Below are positions 16,371-25,756 of a DNA stretch of 64,000 nt, in pieces; within the stretch, counting starts at the first letter, position 1; each line of letters begins with the position of its first letter. A program made the translations under genes and the position numbers. The notes under the pieces were generated by a model that did not search any database, was not told where the DNA came from, and saw only the letters and a program-made list of their open reading frames with translations. The stretch spans positions 158,028-222,027 of the forward strand of contig JAJACS010000001.1 in NCBI GenBank assembly GCA_022601395.1, given 5' to 3'. Source of the DNA: Chlamydiia bacterium. Lineage in GTDB: Bacteria; Chlamydiota; Chlamydiia; Chlamydiales; GCA-2402025.

Positions 16371-17465
16371 TTAGGTGAGAAAAGCTTTTTCTTTTTTCGA
16401 GGGATTTTGAACAGCTGGATGAATGTTTAAGCTTTTCCCCATGGTTTCTCCAAGTTTAGAGGATTTACCGCAGTATCCTGCATGGCTTCTAGAAGAAGAG
16501 AGGCGAGGATATACAATAGCTCTTGCATTCATGAGTTTTTTCTCAACTACGACAAGGGCTCTTGAAGTCTCTTTTGTATGCTCTTTTTTAAGAGCCCCGA
16601 TTTTTTTGCAGTAACCTCTTGCGATCCCAATAAAGAAAGAGTTTTTTGCTCTTGTTCCTTTAAGATCCAGGTGCTGCTCTTTTGCTTTTCCCCATAGGTG
16701 TTCAAGGTCGCTATCAAGGACGTTTGCGACATAGTCTGCGATGTTCACGTTGACACGGCTTCCGATGACCTCTAGGTGGATGTTATCCTTCCCGCCGTGG
16801 AAAACAATACTTACAAAGAAAGTTTCTAAGATTTTTGCAATCGCTCTTAGCTTCGAACTTTGTCTTTTTGCTCTTAGAACTCTTTTAAGAATGATCTTAT
16901 CGTCGTCTTCATTCAGACATTTAGTTTCGATGTTGTGCTTTAGAAGCAGCTGCTGTGATTTGATCATGGCAAGTTCTGCTTCGTGCTCATTGGAGCTTTC
17001 TGCAAGGGCCATGAGTTTTTTGACTTTTCTAAAGATACCGCTCTCTACTTCGGTGTCGCAATGCACAGCGCTCTCAAGGCATGTACTTGCTTGGTAGACG
17101 CTCTTGTCCCATCCAACACTTTGGCAGTAAGCTTTGAACGCTTCTCCATGAGGAGGTTCGGTAGGACTCCCATGAATAAACACCATGTAGTGAGCAAGCT
17201 CATGCCGGATGATATTCTTGAGCTGCTTTTTGCTTGTATGCATAAGAGAGACATTGAAGCCCAGTTCATAGAACTCTGCATCGAAATAACCAAGGCAAGG
17301 TCTCTTATCAAAGATGACAACAGAGATAGGGTAGGAGTACTTACCATTTTTGCTATAGAAACGATTTTGAGTCGATTTGAGATGTATTTCTTGAGTTAGA
17401 ATATCCCTAATATGAGCCTTAATCTCTTGTATAAATGTAATGACTCTTTTTGAGTAGATGATCAT
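16371..17465 (-). CDS. SprT-like zinc protease domain plus DUF2786 protein
   Basis: 364 residues from the ATG at 17465 (MIIYSKRVITFIQEIKAHIR); an in-frame TTG at 17507 is a weaker alternative. Residues about 80-120 contain the metalloprotease signature RHELAHYMVFIHG followed by PPHGEAFKAYC, the HExxH...H layout of SprT-like proteases. From about residue 145, IFRKVKKLMALAESSNEHEA is the start of DUF2786, a helical domain often joined to SprT-like domains in phage- and plasmid-borne proteins. Relatives include Spartan-type proteases that act on DNA-protein crosslinks, but function here is not shown. A basic C-terminal tail could bind nucleic acid. It stands alone, divergent from mutL. Confidence 0.75.
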   Translation of the reverse strand: MIIYSKRVITFIQEIKAHIRDILTQEIHLKSTQNRFYSKNGKYSYPISVVIFDKRPCLGYFDAEFYELGFNVSLMHTSKKQLKNIIRHELAHYMVFIHGSPTEPPHGEAFKAYCQSVGWDKSVYQASTCLESAVHCDTEVESGIFRKVKKLMALAESSNEHEAELAMIKSQQLLLKHNIETKCLNEDDDKIILKRVLRAKRQSSKLRAIAKILETFFVSIVFHGGKDNIHLEVIGSRVNVNIADYVANVLDSDLEHLWGKAKEQHLDLKGTRAKNSFFIGIARGYCKKIGALKKEHTKETSRALVVVEKKLMNARAIVYPRLSSSRSHAGYCGKSSKLGETMGKSLNIHPAVQNPSKKEKAFLT

Positions 17466-17586
17466 TTTAGTCTCGAAGTTGGAGTAAGGACTATTATATG
17501 AAAACAAAGCATTCCAAAAAATTAGATTTTAGTTTTTTTGCAATGAATACGTTGGTATATTCTACCTATAGAAAAAAAGGTAGTCT

Positions 17587-19395
17587 ATGAGCTCTAGAGT
17601 TAAAGTACTTGATGATAAAACAATCAATCAGATCGCTGCGGGTGAGGTGATTGAGTCTCCTACAAGCGTTGTGAAAGAGCTTATTGATAACGCTCTTGAT
17701 GCTGGCGCAAAAAGAATCAGAGTAGAGATCAAAGCTGGAGGCTTTCATCTGATACAGATCTCTGATGATGGCGCAGGTATGAGCGGTGACGATGCTGTGC
17801 TATCACTTGAGCGGCATGCAACATCGAAGATCTCAAAACTTCAAGATCTACTATCTGTAAAAAGTATGGGTTTTAGGGGTGAAGCGCTTGCCTCTATTGC
17901 TTCTATTTCTAAATTCACGATGATCACAGCTCTTGAGAATAAAGACCACGTAGCAACAAGAGTAGTTGTTGAAGGCGGCAAGATACAAACAGTCGGTCCT
18001 TTTTCAAGAGAAAAAGGAACGACGATAGAGGTCAGATCTCTTTTCTACTGCGTACCTGCGAGGAAAAAGTTTCAAAAGTCTGTGGGTGCATCATCTGCTG
18101 AAATAACTAGGATGATTTCTAAAGTTGCTCTTGCAAGACCGGATGTGAGCTTCTCACTTTTCTCAAATGATAAACTTGCTCTTAGCACCGATGTAGAGAA
18201 GGGGGCTAGTTTTGAAGATTGTTTATTTCATACGATTGAAAAAACACTCGGTGATGAAGTAGCAAAAAATATTATTCCTATACACCTTGACGATCCCTAC
18301 ATGAAGATAGAGGGGTTCATTGGAACGCCTCTTTTAACAAGACAAAACAGACTTTTGCAGCACCTTTTTATTAACAGCCGGGTAGTAGAGTCCATCCCTC
18401 TTTCTCTTGCAGCTCTTGATGGATATAGTACGATGATTGGAGCGAAAAGATATCCTGCATTTGTTTTGCATATTACAATGGACCCAAAGGAGCTGGATGT
18501 GAATGTACATCCGCAGAAAAAAGAGGTTCGCTTTAAGGATGAAACTCGTGCAAAAAATCTTCTGCGCAAGGCTGTAGCAGAAGCTCTTCGGAAAGAGCCT
18601 GCAGCACCGAATGTTCATGTGGATCCTTTTGAAACGCGTGGCGAGGTTTTCGAAATCCTTGAAGACAAAATGCTTGAAAAAAGCGATTTAACGTTTGAGC
18701 GTCAAAACTTCTTTCCGCAAGAAGAGCTTACTGAAGAGCTCATTCCTTTCTCACAGCCGATGCTTGCTAAAGTGGCAGATTTTTCAGTTGTAGGGCTTTA
18801 CAAAAGCTCGGTTGTTATTGATGCAAGCAGCTGCGAGGATCTAATCAAACTGCCTGATACATCCCCCCCGTATAGAGGGCTTTTTTTTATCGATCTTAAA
18901 AAAGCTGCAGAAAGGCTTTATATTGATTCTTGCATGAAGAGAAATATGGAAAAGCTATCTCTGCAAAAGCTTCTTTTCCCAAAGACTCTTTCTTTTTCTA
19001 AAGAAGAGATGATCACACTTTGCAACTCACTGGACATGTTTGCAGAGATTGGAGTAGAGATGAGGCCTTTTTCTGAAACGAAAATGATTGTAGAGGGAGT
19101 GTCAGATCTTCTAGAAGAAGAGAAGTTAGAGTCTTTTATACACGAGGCTCTTCACAACTTATCTTGTAATGACTCTCTTGATGAAGATGTGGAAAAAATC
19201 CGTGAATCTCTTTCTATCAAAGCTGCTGCTTGTATAAAAACGCAGAATGCGTTTTATACAAAAGAAATAGCAAAGAAGGTGGTGTCTGATCTTTTGAAAT
19301 CGACCCAGCCTTATTATAGTCCAGATGGCAGCAAAATCGTCGCCTATTTAAAAGAGGATATGTATGACAAACTCTTCACAAAAGCTTCTTATTAA
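17587..19395 (+). CDS. mutL: DNA mismatch repair protein MutL
   Basis: 602 residues. The GHKL ATPase domain has its motifs in order: ELIDNALDAGA, ISDDGAGMS, SKISKLQDL and SMGFRGEALAS. The transducer domain includes INSRVVES and DVNVHPQKKEVRF. The C-terminal dimerisation domain (about 395-590) is recognisable, but the endonuclease motifs seen in many bacteria are poorly preserved: DLKKAAERLYID where DQHAxxExxxxE is expected, and QPYYSPDGSKIV in place of CPHGRP. It may therefore lack latent nicking activity. An AAGG ribosome-binding site precedes the ATG. The mutL-pepP order is shared with Chlamydia. The end overlaps pepP by 32 nt. Confidence 0.96.
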   Translation: MSSRVKVLDDKTINQIAAGEVIESPTSVVKELIDNALDAGAKRIRVEIKAGGFHLIQISDDGAGMSGDDAVLSLERHATSKISKLQDLLSVKSMGFRGEALASIASISKFTMITALENKDHVATRVVVEGGKIQTVGPFSREKGTTIEVRSLFYCVPARKKFQKSVGASSAEITRMISKVALARPDVSFSLFSNDKLALSTDVEKGASFEDCLFHTIEKTLGDEVAKNIIPIHLDDPYMKIEGFIGTPLLTRQNRLLQHLFINSRVVESIPLSLAALDGYSTMIGAKRYPAFVLHITMDPKELDVNVHPQKKEVRFKDETRAKNLLRKAVAEALRKEPAAPNVHVDPFETRGEVFEILEDKMLEKSDLTFERQNFFPQEELTEELIPFSQPMLAKVADFSVVGLYKSSVVIDASSCEDLIKLPDTSPPYRGLFFIDLKKAAERLYIDSCMKRNMEKLSLQKLLFPKTLSFSKEEMITLCNSLDMFAEIGVEMRPFSETKMIVEGVSDLLEEEKLESFIHEALHNLSCNDSLDEDVEKIRESLSIKAAACIKTQNAFYTKEIAKKVVSDLLKSTQPYYSPDGSKIVAYLKEDMYDKLFTKASY

Positions 19396-20419
19396 AGAGA
19401 GGATCCACTCTTTGCAAAAATCCCTAAAAGAGGGAGCTTTTGTATTTGAGGATTATTTTGATCTTTATTACCTAACAGGATTAAAGCTTTCTCGTGGGAC
19501 CCTTCTTGTTAGTAAAACGCAGGCATGTCTTTTTGTTGATGGTAGGTATTTACAAATAGCTAAAGAGCGTTTTCCATTTAAATGCGATAAATCTGAGCCT
19601 GAGCTTATGGAAAAAGCGCTCTCTTCTGCAAAAATAAAAGCTGTGTATTTTGATGCGGAAAAAACAAGCTACAAGCAGTTTCTTTATCTGAAGAAGCTTG
19701 CTAAAGGAGCTAGCGCCTCATGCAAAGAAGGTGATAATCCAGCAGGAAGGCTCCGCATTATCAAAACAAAGCAGGAAATCAAAGCTTTGCAAAAGTCCTC
19801 TGATCTTCTGATGAAATCTGTGGCCTACGCTAAAACAAAGCTAAAACCGGGTGTTACAGAGATAGAAGTTGCAAAAGCATTTGAAATTTATGCACTTAAG
19901 TATGGAGCGGAAAAGCTCTCTTTTGAAACGATAGTGGCTTTTGGAGCAAACAGCGCGATGCCGCATCATAGAAGCGGGACTAAAAAGCTAAAAGTAACAG
20001 ACTGCGTACTCATAGATGCGGGCTTAATGGTTGATAATTACGCAAGTGATATGACCAGGTTTTTCTTTCAGAAGAATACAAACAAAGAGATGAAAAAAAT
20101 CTATGCGATTGTAAGAGAGATTCATAACGAGGTTCTTCAAATGATTAAACCGGGTGTGAAGGTGAAATCTCTTGATGATTTGGCGACAAAAATCACAAAA
20201 AAGCATGGCTATAAAACCGTGCATGCCCTCGGCCATGGGGTGGGTCTTGAAGTTCATGAATCACCCAGGATTAGTGTTTCTGCAAAAGATGCTCATGTCC
20301 TAGAAGAGAATATGGTGATTACAATAGAGCCGGGCATCTATGTACCCTCCTTAGGGGGAGTGCGTTATGAGGATATGGTTCTGGTTACGAAAAATGGGTA
20401 TAAAAATTTTTATAAATAA
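19364..20419 (+). CDS. pepP: Xaa-Pro aminopeptidase, M24 family
   Basis: 351 residues, starting at an ATG inside the end of mutL, so translation is probably coupled. The C-terminal pita-bread fold carries all metal ligands of M24B peptidases: two Asp in DAGLMVDNYASDMTR, His in HALGHGVGLEVHE, Glu in VITIEPGIYVP and Glu in GVRYEDMVLV. The catalytic His region is MPHHRSG. The N-terminal creatinase-like domain (FDLYYLTGLKLS, ACLFVDGRYL) is present. It removes N-terminal residues preceding proline, in the cytoplasm. The length and features are normal for the family. Confidence 0.93.
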   Translation: MTNSSQKLLIKERIHSLQKSLKEGAFVFEDYFDLYYLTGLKLSRGTLLVSKTQACLFVDGRYLQIAKERFPFKCDKSEPELMEKALSSAKIKAVYFDAEKTSYKQFLYLKKLAKGASASCKEGDNPAGRLRIIKTKQEIKALQKSSDLLMKSVAYAKTKLKPGVTEIEVAKAFEIYALKYGAEKLSFETIVAFGANSAMPHHRSGTKKLKVTDCVLIDAGLMVDNYASDMTRFFFQKNTNKEMKKIYAIVREIHNEVLQMIKPGVKVKSLDDLATKITKKHGYKTVHALGHGVGLEVHESPRISVSAKDAHVLEENMVITIEPGIYVPSLGGVRYEDMVLVTKNGYKNFYK

Positions 20420-20472
20420 TAGCGGAATTTGGTATTGTCAACTTTAGGGGAAGTTGAAAACAAGTTGATGCT

Positions 20473-22854
20473 ATGAAGCTAAGGTTAAAGCTCTTTGTTT
20501 ATATCGGTTGTACCCTCGTTATCATTTCTGTTATTTCTTATCTTATTCAAGATTTCGTAACAGAGAAAAACCTCCTTACTGCAGAGCATGCACTTGCTAC
20601 AGAACTTATAGTAGCGAGCAATCAAAGCCGGCAGAAGCAGGAGAAACTTTTAGAAGAAACTCTCAATGATTACAGAGCCTGGATCAATGCGTTTCTATTA
20701 AGAGTGAGAGATTTTCCTCCACTTAGAGCAAGCTTCGATCCTAAATCTCCTAACCATACAGAAAATGGTTGGCTCAATAGCGCAACACTTCTTACGAACA
20801 ATAAAGAAATTGATTTTGTAGAAACGGAGTATAAGGGCGTACAGAACTCGATAGTGATTCTAGAAAACAAATCCTTGCCGCAAGTGGAAATACAAAACGT
20901 TACTAAAAAACTAAAGGTAGTTCTTCCTCCTGAAGACTCTGGGTTATCAAGACCTCTTATCGCGATCCCTTTGCAACTGAAAGAGGTGATCAAGCTGAGA
21001 GAACCAGAAGACCCCATAGCAGACTTTTATGCTCTTTTTGAACCAGAAGCTGTTCTTGCAGGAGAGTGGTCTACAAGCGATTTTACTCCGCTCGAGCTAA
21101 AGGTGAATCCTCTTGAGCCTTATATGCAGTGGATAGAAAGCAGTGATGGAGGCAATCAGTTTGAGCCTTTTGTAGAAGAGTTAAATCAGTCAAAAGAGCA
21201 AATACTAAAGTTCCCGAACCTTGTTACAGAAGAGTTTGTTAAAGAGCATTTTAAAACTTCCAAGTGGAGTCCAAGGGATTTTGCTCCCTATGATACAGCC
21301 CTCTGGGCTTATTATGAGAAACTCCAAACCATAGGTTTGACATGGGGGTTTGCAACTCTCATTACTTCAGGGCCTTTTAACAACTCACCCTTTGATGAGA
21401 AAGCACCCATTGGAATTGTAAGAACAGATAAGGGAGGAAGACGTGGTGTTGTTCTTCTTCGTGATAGTGTGTTTAAAAAAAGAAACTACGTTCCGGCAAT
21501 GGGCAAGTCCTATAAGAAGAAGGGGTATCATTTTATAGATGAAATAAACGTGATTCTTCCTAAAACAAGAGGGGGCTACTTTTTTGGGAATACACTGCAG
21601 CTAGCAGGAACGGACCATGATTTCTCAGTGACTGTTGGTGTTACTGGATCTGATATGATGAAGTGGGTCGCTCTTACTCTTAATAAGTCTACGATTATGG
21701 TTTCAAACGGTAAGATTATTGATGCTTATACTCCAGAAGGAGTGCATATAGATGAGAATTTTAATCAGCCAGAGTTTTCTGAAATGCTTTCTAAGTCTCA
21801 TGGTGAAATATATTTAAAAAGCGGAAAGTATTACTACCTAAGGCTCGATCCATTTAAGGGCGAGAATTTTAACTTCTACACACTTACGCCATTTAAAGAA
21901 GCGTTCAGTATGGTAGATAGGCTGGATGAAAACTCTCGAGAGTTGATTAGGAAAATCACATGGCAGATGGCACTTACAGCACTTGGAGCAATCATCATCC
22001 TTCTGTTTCTTCTTGATAGAATTGGCTCGAGAATCACAGGGCCTATTACGATGCTTGCTGCAGCTACAAAGTCTGTTCAAGAAGGCAAGCTAGATGAGGT
22101 AGTACTCCCGAAAATAAAGAAGAACCCACGAGACGAAGTGGCTGTGCTTGCAAATGCCTTTTCAAACATGGTGAAGGGTTTGCAAGAAAAAGAAAAAGTA
22201 AGAGGAGTTCTCAATAAAGTAGTTTCTTCTGAAATTGCAGATGAGATTTTGAAAAATGACGTACACCTAGGCGGGGAAGAAAAAGAAGTTACGGTATTCT
22301 TTGCAGATATCAGAGGCTTCTCCCGCATATCAGAAAAAATGCCTCCTCAGGAAATTGTAAAATTTTTGAACGACTGTATGACACGTGTATCCATAGTGAT
22401 TGATGAGCATCATGGAGTGATTGATAAGTATGTGGGCGACGAGGTAATGGCTCTTTTCGGAGCGCCGATCGAAGATCAGAAAAGCGCCTATAACGCAATA
22501 TGCAGCGCTCTTGATGTAATAGAGGCTCTCAAAAAATGGAATGATGAAAGAGAAAAAAACAACCTACCTCGTGTAGAGATGGGTTTTGGTATTCATAAAG
22601 GCCTTATGGTTATTGGAAATATGGGAGCGGAAAATAGGCTTAACTACACTGTTGTGGGATCGAGTGTAAATCTGGGATCACGGCTTTGTGGCAAAGCAGG
22701 CTGTAATGAAATTTTCGTATCAGAAAGGGTTTATCAAGACGAGTTTGTTAATAGGGCCGTTGATGCAAATGAAGTAGACCCTGGCGAACTTAAGGGGTTT
22801 ACAGAGAGTGTAAAAGTCTACAAGGTAACAGGTCTCAAGAAAATAGATACTTAA
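20473..22854 (+). CDS. Membrane-bound class III adenylate/guanylate cyclase with HAMP domain
   Basis: 793 residues. One transmembrane helix lies near residues 8-28 and another near 495-515 (ALTALGAIIILLFLLD), with an extracytoplasmic sensor of about 460 residues between them. A HAMP linker (518-570) and a class III cyclase domain (about 600-790) follow. The cyclase has both metal-binding Asp sites (FFADIRGFSRIS, YVGDEVMALFG) and the transition-state region VVGSSVNLGSRL, so it should be active. ATP is the more likely substrate, giving cAMP, but specificity cannot be settled by eye. Chlamydiaceae lack such receptors as far as I recall, while amoeba symbionts have them. A gap of about 50 nt follows pepP and 65 nt separates it from the histidine kinase gene. 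Confidence 0.9.
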   Translation: MKLRLKLFVYIGCTLVIISVISYLIQDFVTEKNLLTAEHALATELIVASNQSRQKQEKLLEETLNDYRAWINAFLLRVRDFPPLRASFDPKSPNHTENGWLNSATLLTNNKEIDFVETEYKGVQNSIVILENKSLPQVEIQNVTKKLKVVLPPEDSGLSRPLIAIPLQLKEVIKLREPEDPIADFYALFEPEAVLAGEWSTSDFTPLELKVNPLEPYMQWIESSDGGNQFEPFVEELNQSKEQILKFPNLVTEEFVKEHFKTSKWSPRDFAPYDTALWAYYEKLQTIGLTWGFATLITSGPFNNSPFDEKAPIGIVRTDKGGRRGVVLLRDSVFKKRNYVPAMGKSYKKKGYHFIDEINVILPKTRGGYFFGNTLQLAGTDHDFSVTVGVTGSDMMKWVALTLNKSTIMVSNGKIIDAYTPEGVHIDENFNQPEFSEMLSKSHGEIYLKSGKYYYLRLDPFKGENFNFYTLTPFKEAFSMVDRLDENSRELIRKITWQMALTALGAIIILLFLLDRIGSRITGPITMLAAATKSVQEGKLDEVVLPKIKKNPRDEVAVLANAFSNMVKGLQEKEKVRGVLNKVVSSEIADEILKNDVHLGGEEKEVTVFFADIRGFSRISEKMPPQEIVKFLNDCMTRVSIVIDEHHGVIDKYVGDEVMALFGAPIEDQKSAYNAICSALDVIEALKKWNDEREKNNLPRVEMGFGIHKGLMVIGNMGAENRLNYTVVGSSVNLGSRLCGKAGCNEIFVSERVYQDEFVNRAVDANEVDPGELKGFTESVKVYKVTGLKKIDT

Positions 22855-22919
22855 GATAGGGCTTTTTGTTTATAGTGTTTGATCGGAAAAACCTTTGATC
22901 CATTAAGCAAAAGATCATC

Positions 22920-24122
22920 ATGAATAGCTATCTTACCGTTTTTATTAAATCCTACGTACTTACTATTTTCACTCTTATTCTTGCAGTGTTTGCTAAGGAC
23001 TTAAACATTTATATTCTAAGTTTTTTTGCGGCCGCTTTTCTTGTGGTTTGTTTTTTGCTTTTTAGGAAACCTCAAGAGAGGAAGATGCGTTTTCATAAGG
23101 GCGATGAGTTAAAGCCTTTTTTACAATCCTTGGATGAGGGAGTGCTTCTTGTGGACCGCTCTTTTCGTATGATTCTGTGTAATAGATCCATTTTTAAAAT
23201 GCTTGGGATCATGCCCTCAGAACTTAAAAGGGGTACTTTTTTTGAAATAGAAAAATCTTCTAAAAAAGAGGTCTTAGAAAAAAGTAAGCAGCTTCTTGAA
23301 AGCTGCTCAATGTCATCCCCAGAGATGCGAGAAGTAGTGACGTATAAGAGGGGCTCACAGTCTCTTACAACTGATATTACGATTGTGATGATCAATGAAA
23401 AAGAGATTTTGATTATTCTTAGGGATGTCAATAAAGGCGGGGCTATGGTCAACCTCGGAAAAGACTTCATTGCGAATGCTTCTCATGAGCTGAGAACTCC
23501 CATTACGATCATCAAAGGGTTTGTAGAGACTTTAAAAGAGATGCCTGAGATATCAGAAGATATGCTTGAGGATATCTTTGATAAGATCCTTAGAAGCTGT
23601 ATCCGTATGGATGGCATTGTAAAGAACCTTCTCATACTTACTGATTTAGACCACCTCTCTGTTGCAAATATGAAGAGGTTCGATCTTTTAGCTCTTATTG
23701 ATAATTGTAGACATACCCTTTTGGAAGTCTACCCCAAGGCAAATATATCTATTGATTGCTCTAAGAAAGAGATGATCACAAAGGCTGATCCAGATCTTCT
23801 AGAGCTTGCGCTCATGAATCTTTTGACAAACGCTGTTAAATACTCTCCTTCGCCAGCAGAGATTAGCATCAAACTAGCGGGAGAGATCGATGAGCGCACT
23901 ATAGAGATTGTTGACAATGGTTACGGGATACCAATTCAAAGTTTACCAAGTATTTTTAATCGTTTCTATTCTGTGGATAAAAAGATGTCGCGGAAGCTTG
24001 GGGGAGCGGGCCTTGGTCTTTCTATTGTTAAAACGATCATTGATAAGCATAAAGGAGAGATCTCAGCTTCTGAAAATCCTGGCGGTGGAACGACCTTTGA
24101 AGTGAGAATTCCAGCGCGCTAA
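22920..24122 (+). CDS. PAS-domain sensor histidine kinase (PhoR-like)
   Basis: 400 residues. Two transmembrane helices lie within the first 50 residues and are separated by only a few residues, so there is almost no periplasmic sensor. A PAS domain follows (about 60-160, SLDEGVLLVDRSFRMILCN). The phospho-acceptor region is NASHELRTPITIIKGF with His at about residue 190. The ATP-binding domain has the N box NLLTNAVKYSP, G1 VDNGYGIP, and G2 GGAGLGLSIVKTI. The architecture resembles PhoR. No response regulator gene is adjacent, so it is an orphan here. It follows the cyclase on the same strand, and its stop overlaps the convergent pseudopilin-like gene by 4 nt. Confidence 0.92.
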   Translation: MNSYLTVFIKSYVLTIFTLILAVFAKDLNIYILSFFAAAFLVVCFLLFRKPQERKMRFHKGDELKPFLQSLDEGVLLVDRSFRMILCNRSIFKMLGIMPSELKRGTFFEIEKSSKKEVLEKSKQLLESCSMSSPEMREVVTYKRGSQSLTTDITIVMINEKEILIILRDVNKGGAMVNLGKDFIANASHELRTPITIIKGFVETLKEMPEISEDMLEDIFDKILRSCIRMDGIVKNLLILTDLDHLSVANMKRFDLLALIDNCRHTLLEVYPKANISIDCSKKEMITKADPDLLELALMNLLTNAVKYSPSPAEISIKLAGEIDERTIEIVDNGYGIPIQSLPSIFNRFYSVDKKMSRKLGGAGLGLSIVKTIIDKHKGEISASENPGGGTTFEVRIPAR

Positions 24123-25075
24123 AGCTTTTTTTTGCGCTTTAGGATAACGTTTGTCTGCAAGTCTTTTACAATCATCATATCATCTTTTTCTTTTGCATTT
24201 GAAAAGTCTAAAAACTCAATAGCCTGATCCATGTTTAAAGAAGCATGTTTTTTATGGAGGAGTTCTTTTAGCTCTTCCATGGTTAGGGTTGACGCGAGCT
24301 TTTTCGGGTCAGCAAGGCGCTTTTCAGCTTCTTTTTGAAGAATGCTATCTGCGACATCATGATTAAAAATGTTCCTAAGCATGGTTGGGTTGAGGCTTTT
24401 AAAAGAGAAGATCTTTTTATTTTTAACAGGAAGGTAGCAAAAGACCTCTTCCATTACAGGGTATCCGACTGCGGCTGTTGGATCGTAAAGGTTTGTTCCT
24501 CTCAGCATATGGTAGTAGAGATCCCTATCTGATAGATCTAGATCGGACCCCTTTGGGTAGAAATCTAACAAGGTGAGTGTTGTGATGTCTTCGTTCTTTT
24601 TTATCATTTCTGCAACAAGAGCACTTCCTTGGGTACGAAGTCTTTCAAGAAAGCCTTTTAAATCATCCTTAAGACATGAGTTTTGATAGAAGTCGGCGTT
24701 GCTATAAAAACTTGTGAAGAAATTCTCGTAAATGGTGAAGAGTTTGGGATCTAACTCTTCTTCGAAAAAGAAGTAGAGGTTTACAGGCTGTATGAATTTT
24801 TTCTCTCTTCTTGACTCTTGCTCCTTAATGTCATCAAGGCTTGCGATTTCTTCTTGTTTTTCTTTAGGGAGGTCGCTGCTTTTCTTCTCTTGCTTTTTCT
24901 TAGGAGCTTTGTCAAAAGCTGCGAGGTGTATTTTCTCTTCCATCTTTCTGTCTGCTGCAAGAAAGCCAAGAGAAGCTTTCTTCTCATAGAGAAAAATCTT
25001 TCCGTTTTGCAAAAAGCTGGAGGAAAAAATACCAAGAAGAATTAAGAAGATCGCAACAAAAGGAAGGACGTTCAT
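24119..25075 (-). CDS. GspK-like component of a type II secretion/pseudopilin operon
   Basis: 318 residues. It begins with one hydrophobic helix (VLPFVAIFLILLGIFSSSFL) like the start of minor pseudopilins, but without the Glu5 methylation motif, which is also absent in GspK proteins. The rest is soluble, with a Lys/Glu-rich linker (about residues 55-90). It is the third gene of a tight operon with the two prepilin-like genes (3 nt and 4-nt overlap spacings). The position after GspI- and GspJ-like genes suggests the GspK role at the pseudopilus tip, but sequence similarity to GspK is not evident by eye. It could instead be a chlamydia-specific secretion accessory protein. Confidence 0.45.
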   Translation of the reverse strand: MNVLPFVAIFLILLGIFSSSFLQNGKIFLYEKKASLGFLAADRKMEEKIHLAAFDKAPKKKQEKKSSDLPKEKQEEIASLDDIKEQESRREKKFIQPVNLYFFFEEELDPKLFTIYENFFTSFYSNADFYQNSCLKDDLKGFLERLRTQGSALVAEMIKKNEDITTLTLLDFYPKGSDLDLSDRDLYYHMLRGTNLYDPTAAVGYPVMEEVFCYLPVKNKKIFSFKSLNPTMLRNIFNHDVADSILQKEAEKRLADPKKLASTLTMEELKELLHKKHASLNMDQAIEFLDFSNAKEKDDMMIVKDLQTNVILKRKKKL

Positions 25076-25078
25076 GCT

Positions 25079-25756
25079 TCAGCTCACATATGCTATGGGT
25101 TCTATTTGGCTTGATATAAAGAAAGTATATTCTATGGGGGTCTCTTCGTTTTCCAGAAAGAGTGTGATGGTCAGTGCGTAGGGAAGGTTTTTTTCATCAG
25201 GAACGAAGCGATCTAGGATCTCAAAATCCTTAAGAGAAGAAGTGAGTTTACCATCTTCTGCATCCTCTTTCTTTATCTTGTAAAAAGTAAATGCCATGTT
25301 TTTTACAGAAGGAAGCATCTTTTCAATGCGAACCTTATGTGCATTTTCTTTTTTATAGGGTCTTAGTTCCATTGTAAGTATGTTTTCTTCATCGATAAAG
25401 AGTTTGCCAAGGATGTAGGAAGAAAACTCTATTTCTCTATCGATACTGTGCTTAATACCAAAATATAGCTCTTTGGGCTTTTCATTCTCTGAGACTTCTT
25501 CTGTGTAAAAGCTGCAGGCACTTTCATCAACAAAGAATTTCTCAGAAGATTCTACACAAGAGAACATCTGCGAGAGCCTTTCATAAACATGCTCTCTTGC
25601 AAGAGACATGGTTTTTACTTTCTCTGTTTTAGAAGAGATAATGGATGAGGATCTAAAATGTGTAAAAAGGATCCCTAAAATAATGGCAAGAAGGCTAAAG
25701 CTAATAAGAACTTCAACGAGAGTAAAGGGAGACTTCCGTATGACACGTGGTTTCAT
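25079..25756 (-). CDS. Type II secretion minor pseudopilin, GspJ-like
   Basis: 225 residues beginning KPRVIRKSPFTLVEVLIS. The FTLVE sequence followed by about 18 hydrophobic residues is the type IV prepilin/pseudopilin signature processed by prepilin peptidase. The residue before the cleavage site is Pro instead of the near-universal Gly. Size and operon position suit GspJ. The protein would lie in the inner membrane with the globular part in the periplasm as part of the secretion pseudopilus. Its start overlaps the upstream gene by 4 nt (ATGA). Confidence 0.7.
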   Translation of the reverse strand: MKPRVIRKSPFTLVEVLISFSLLAIILGILFTHFRSSSIISSKTEKVKTMSLAREHVYERLSQMFSCVESSEKFFVDESACSFYTEEVSENEKPKELYFGIKHSIDREIEFSSYILGKLFIDEENILTMELRPYKKENAHKVRIEKMLPSVKNMAFTFYKIKKEDAEDGKLTSSLKDFEILDRFVPDEKNLPYALTITLFLENEETPIEYTFFISSQIEPIAYVS

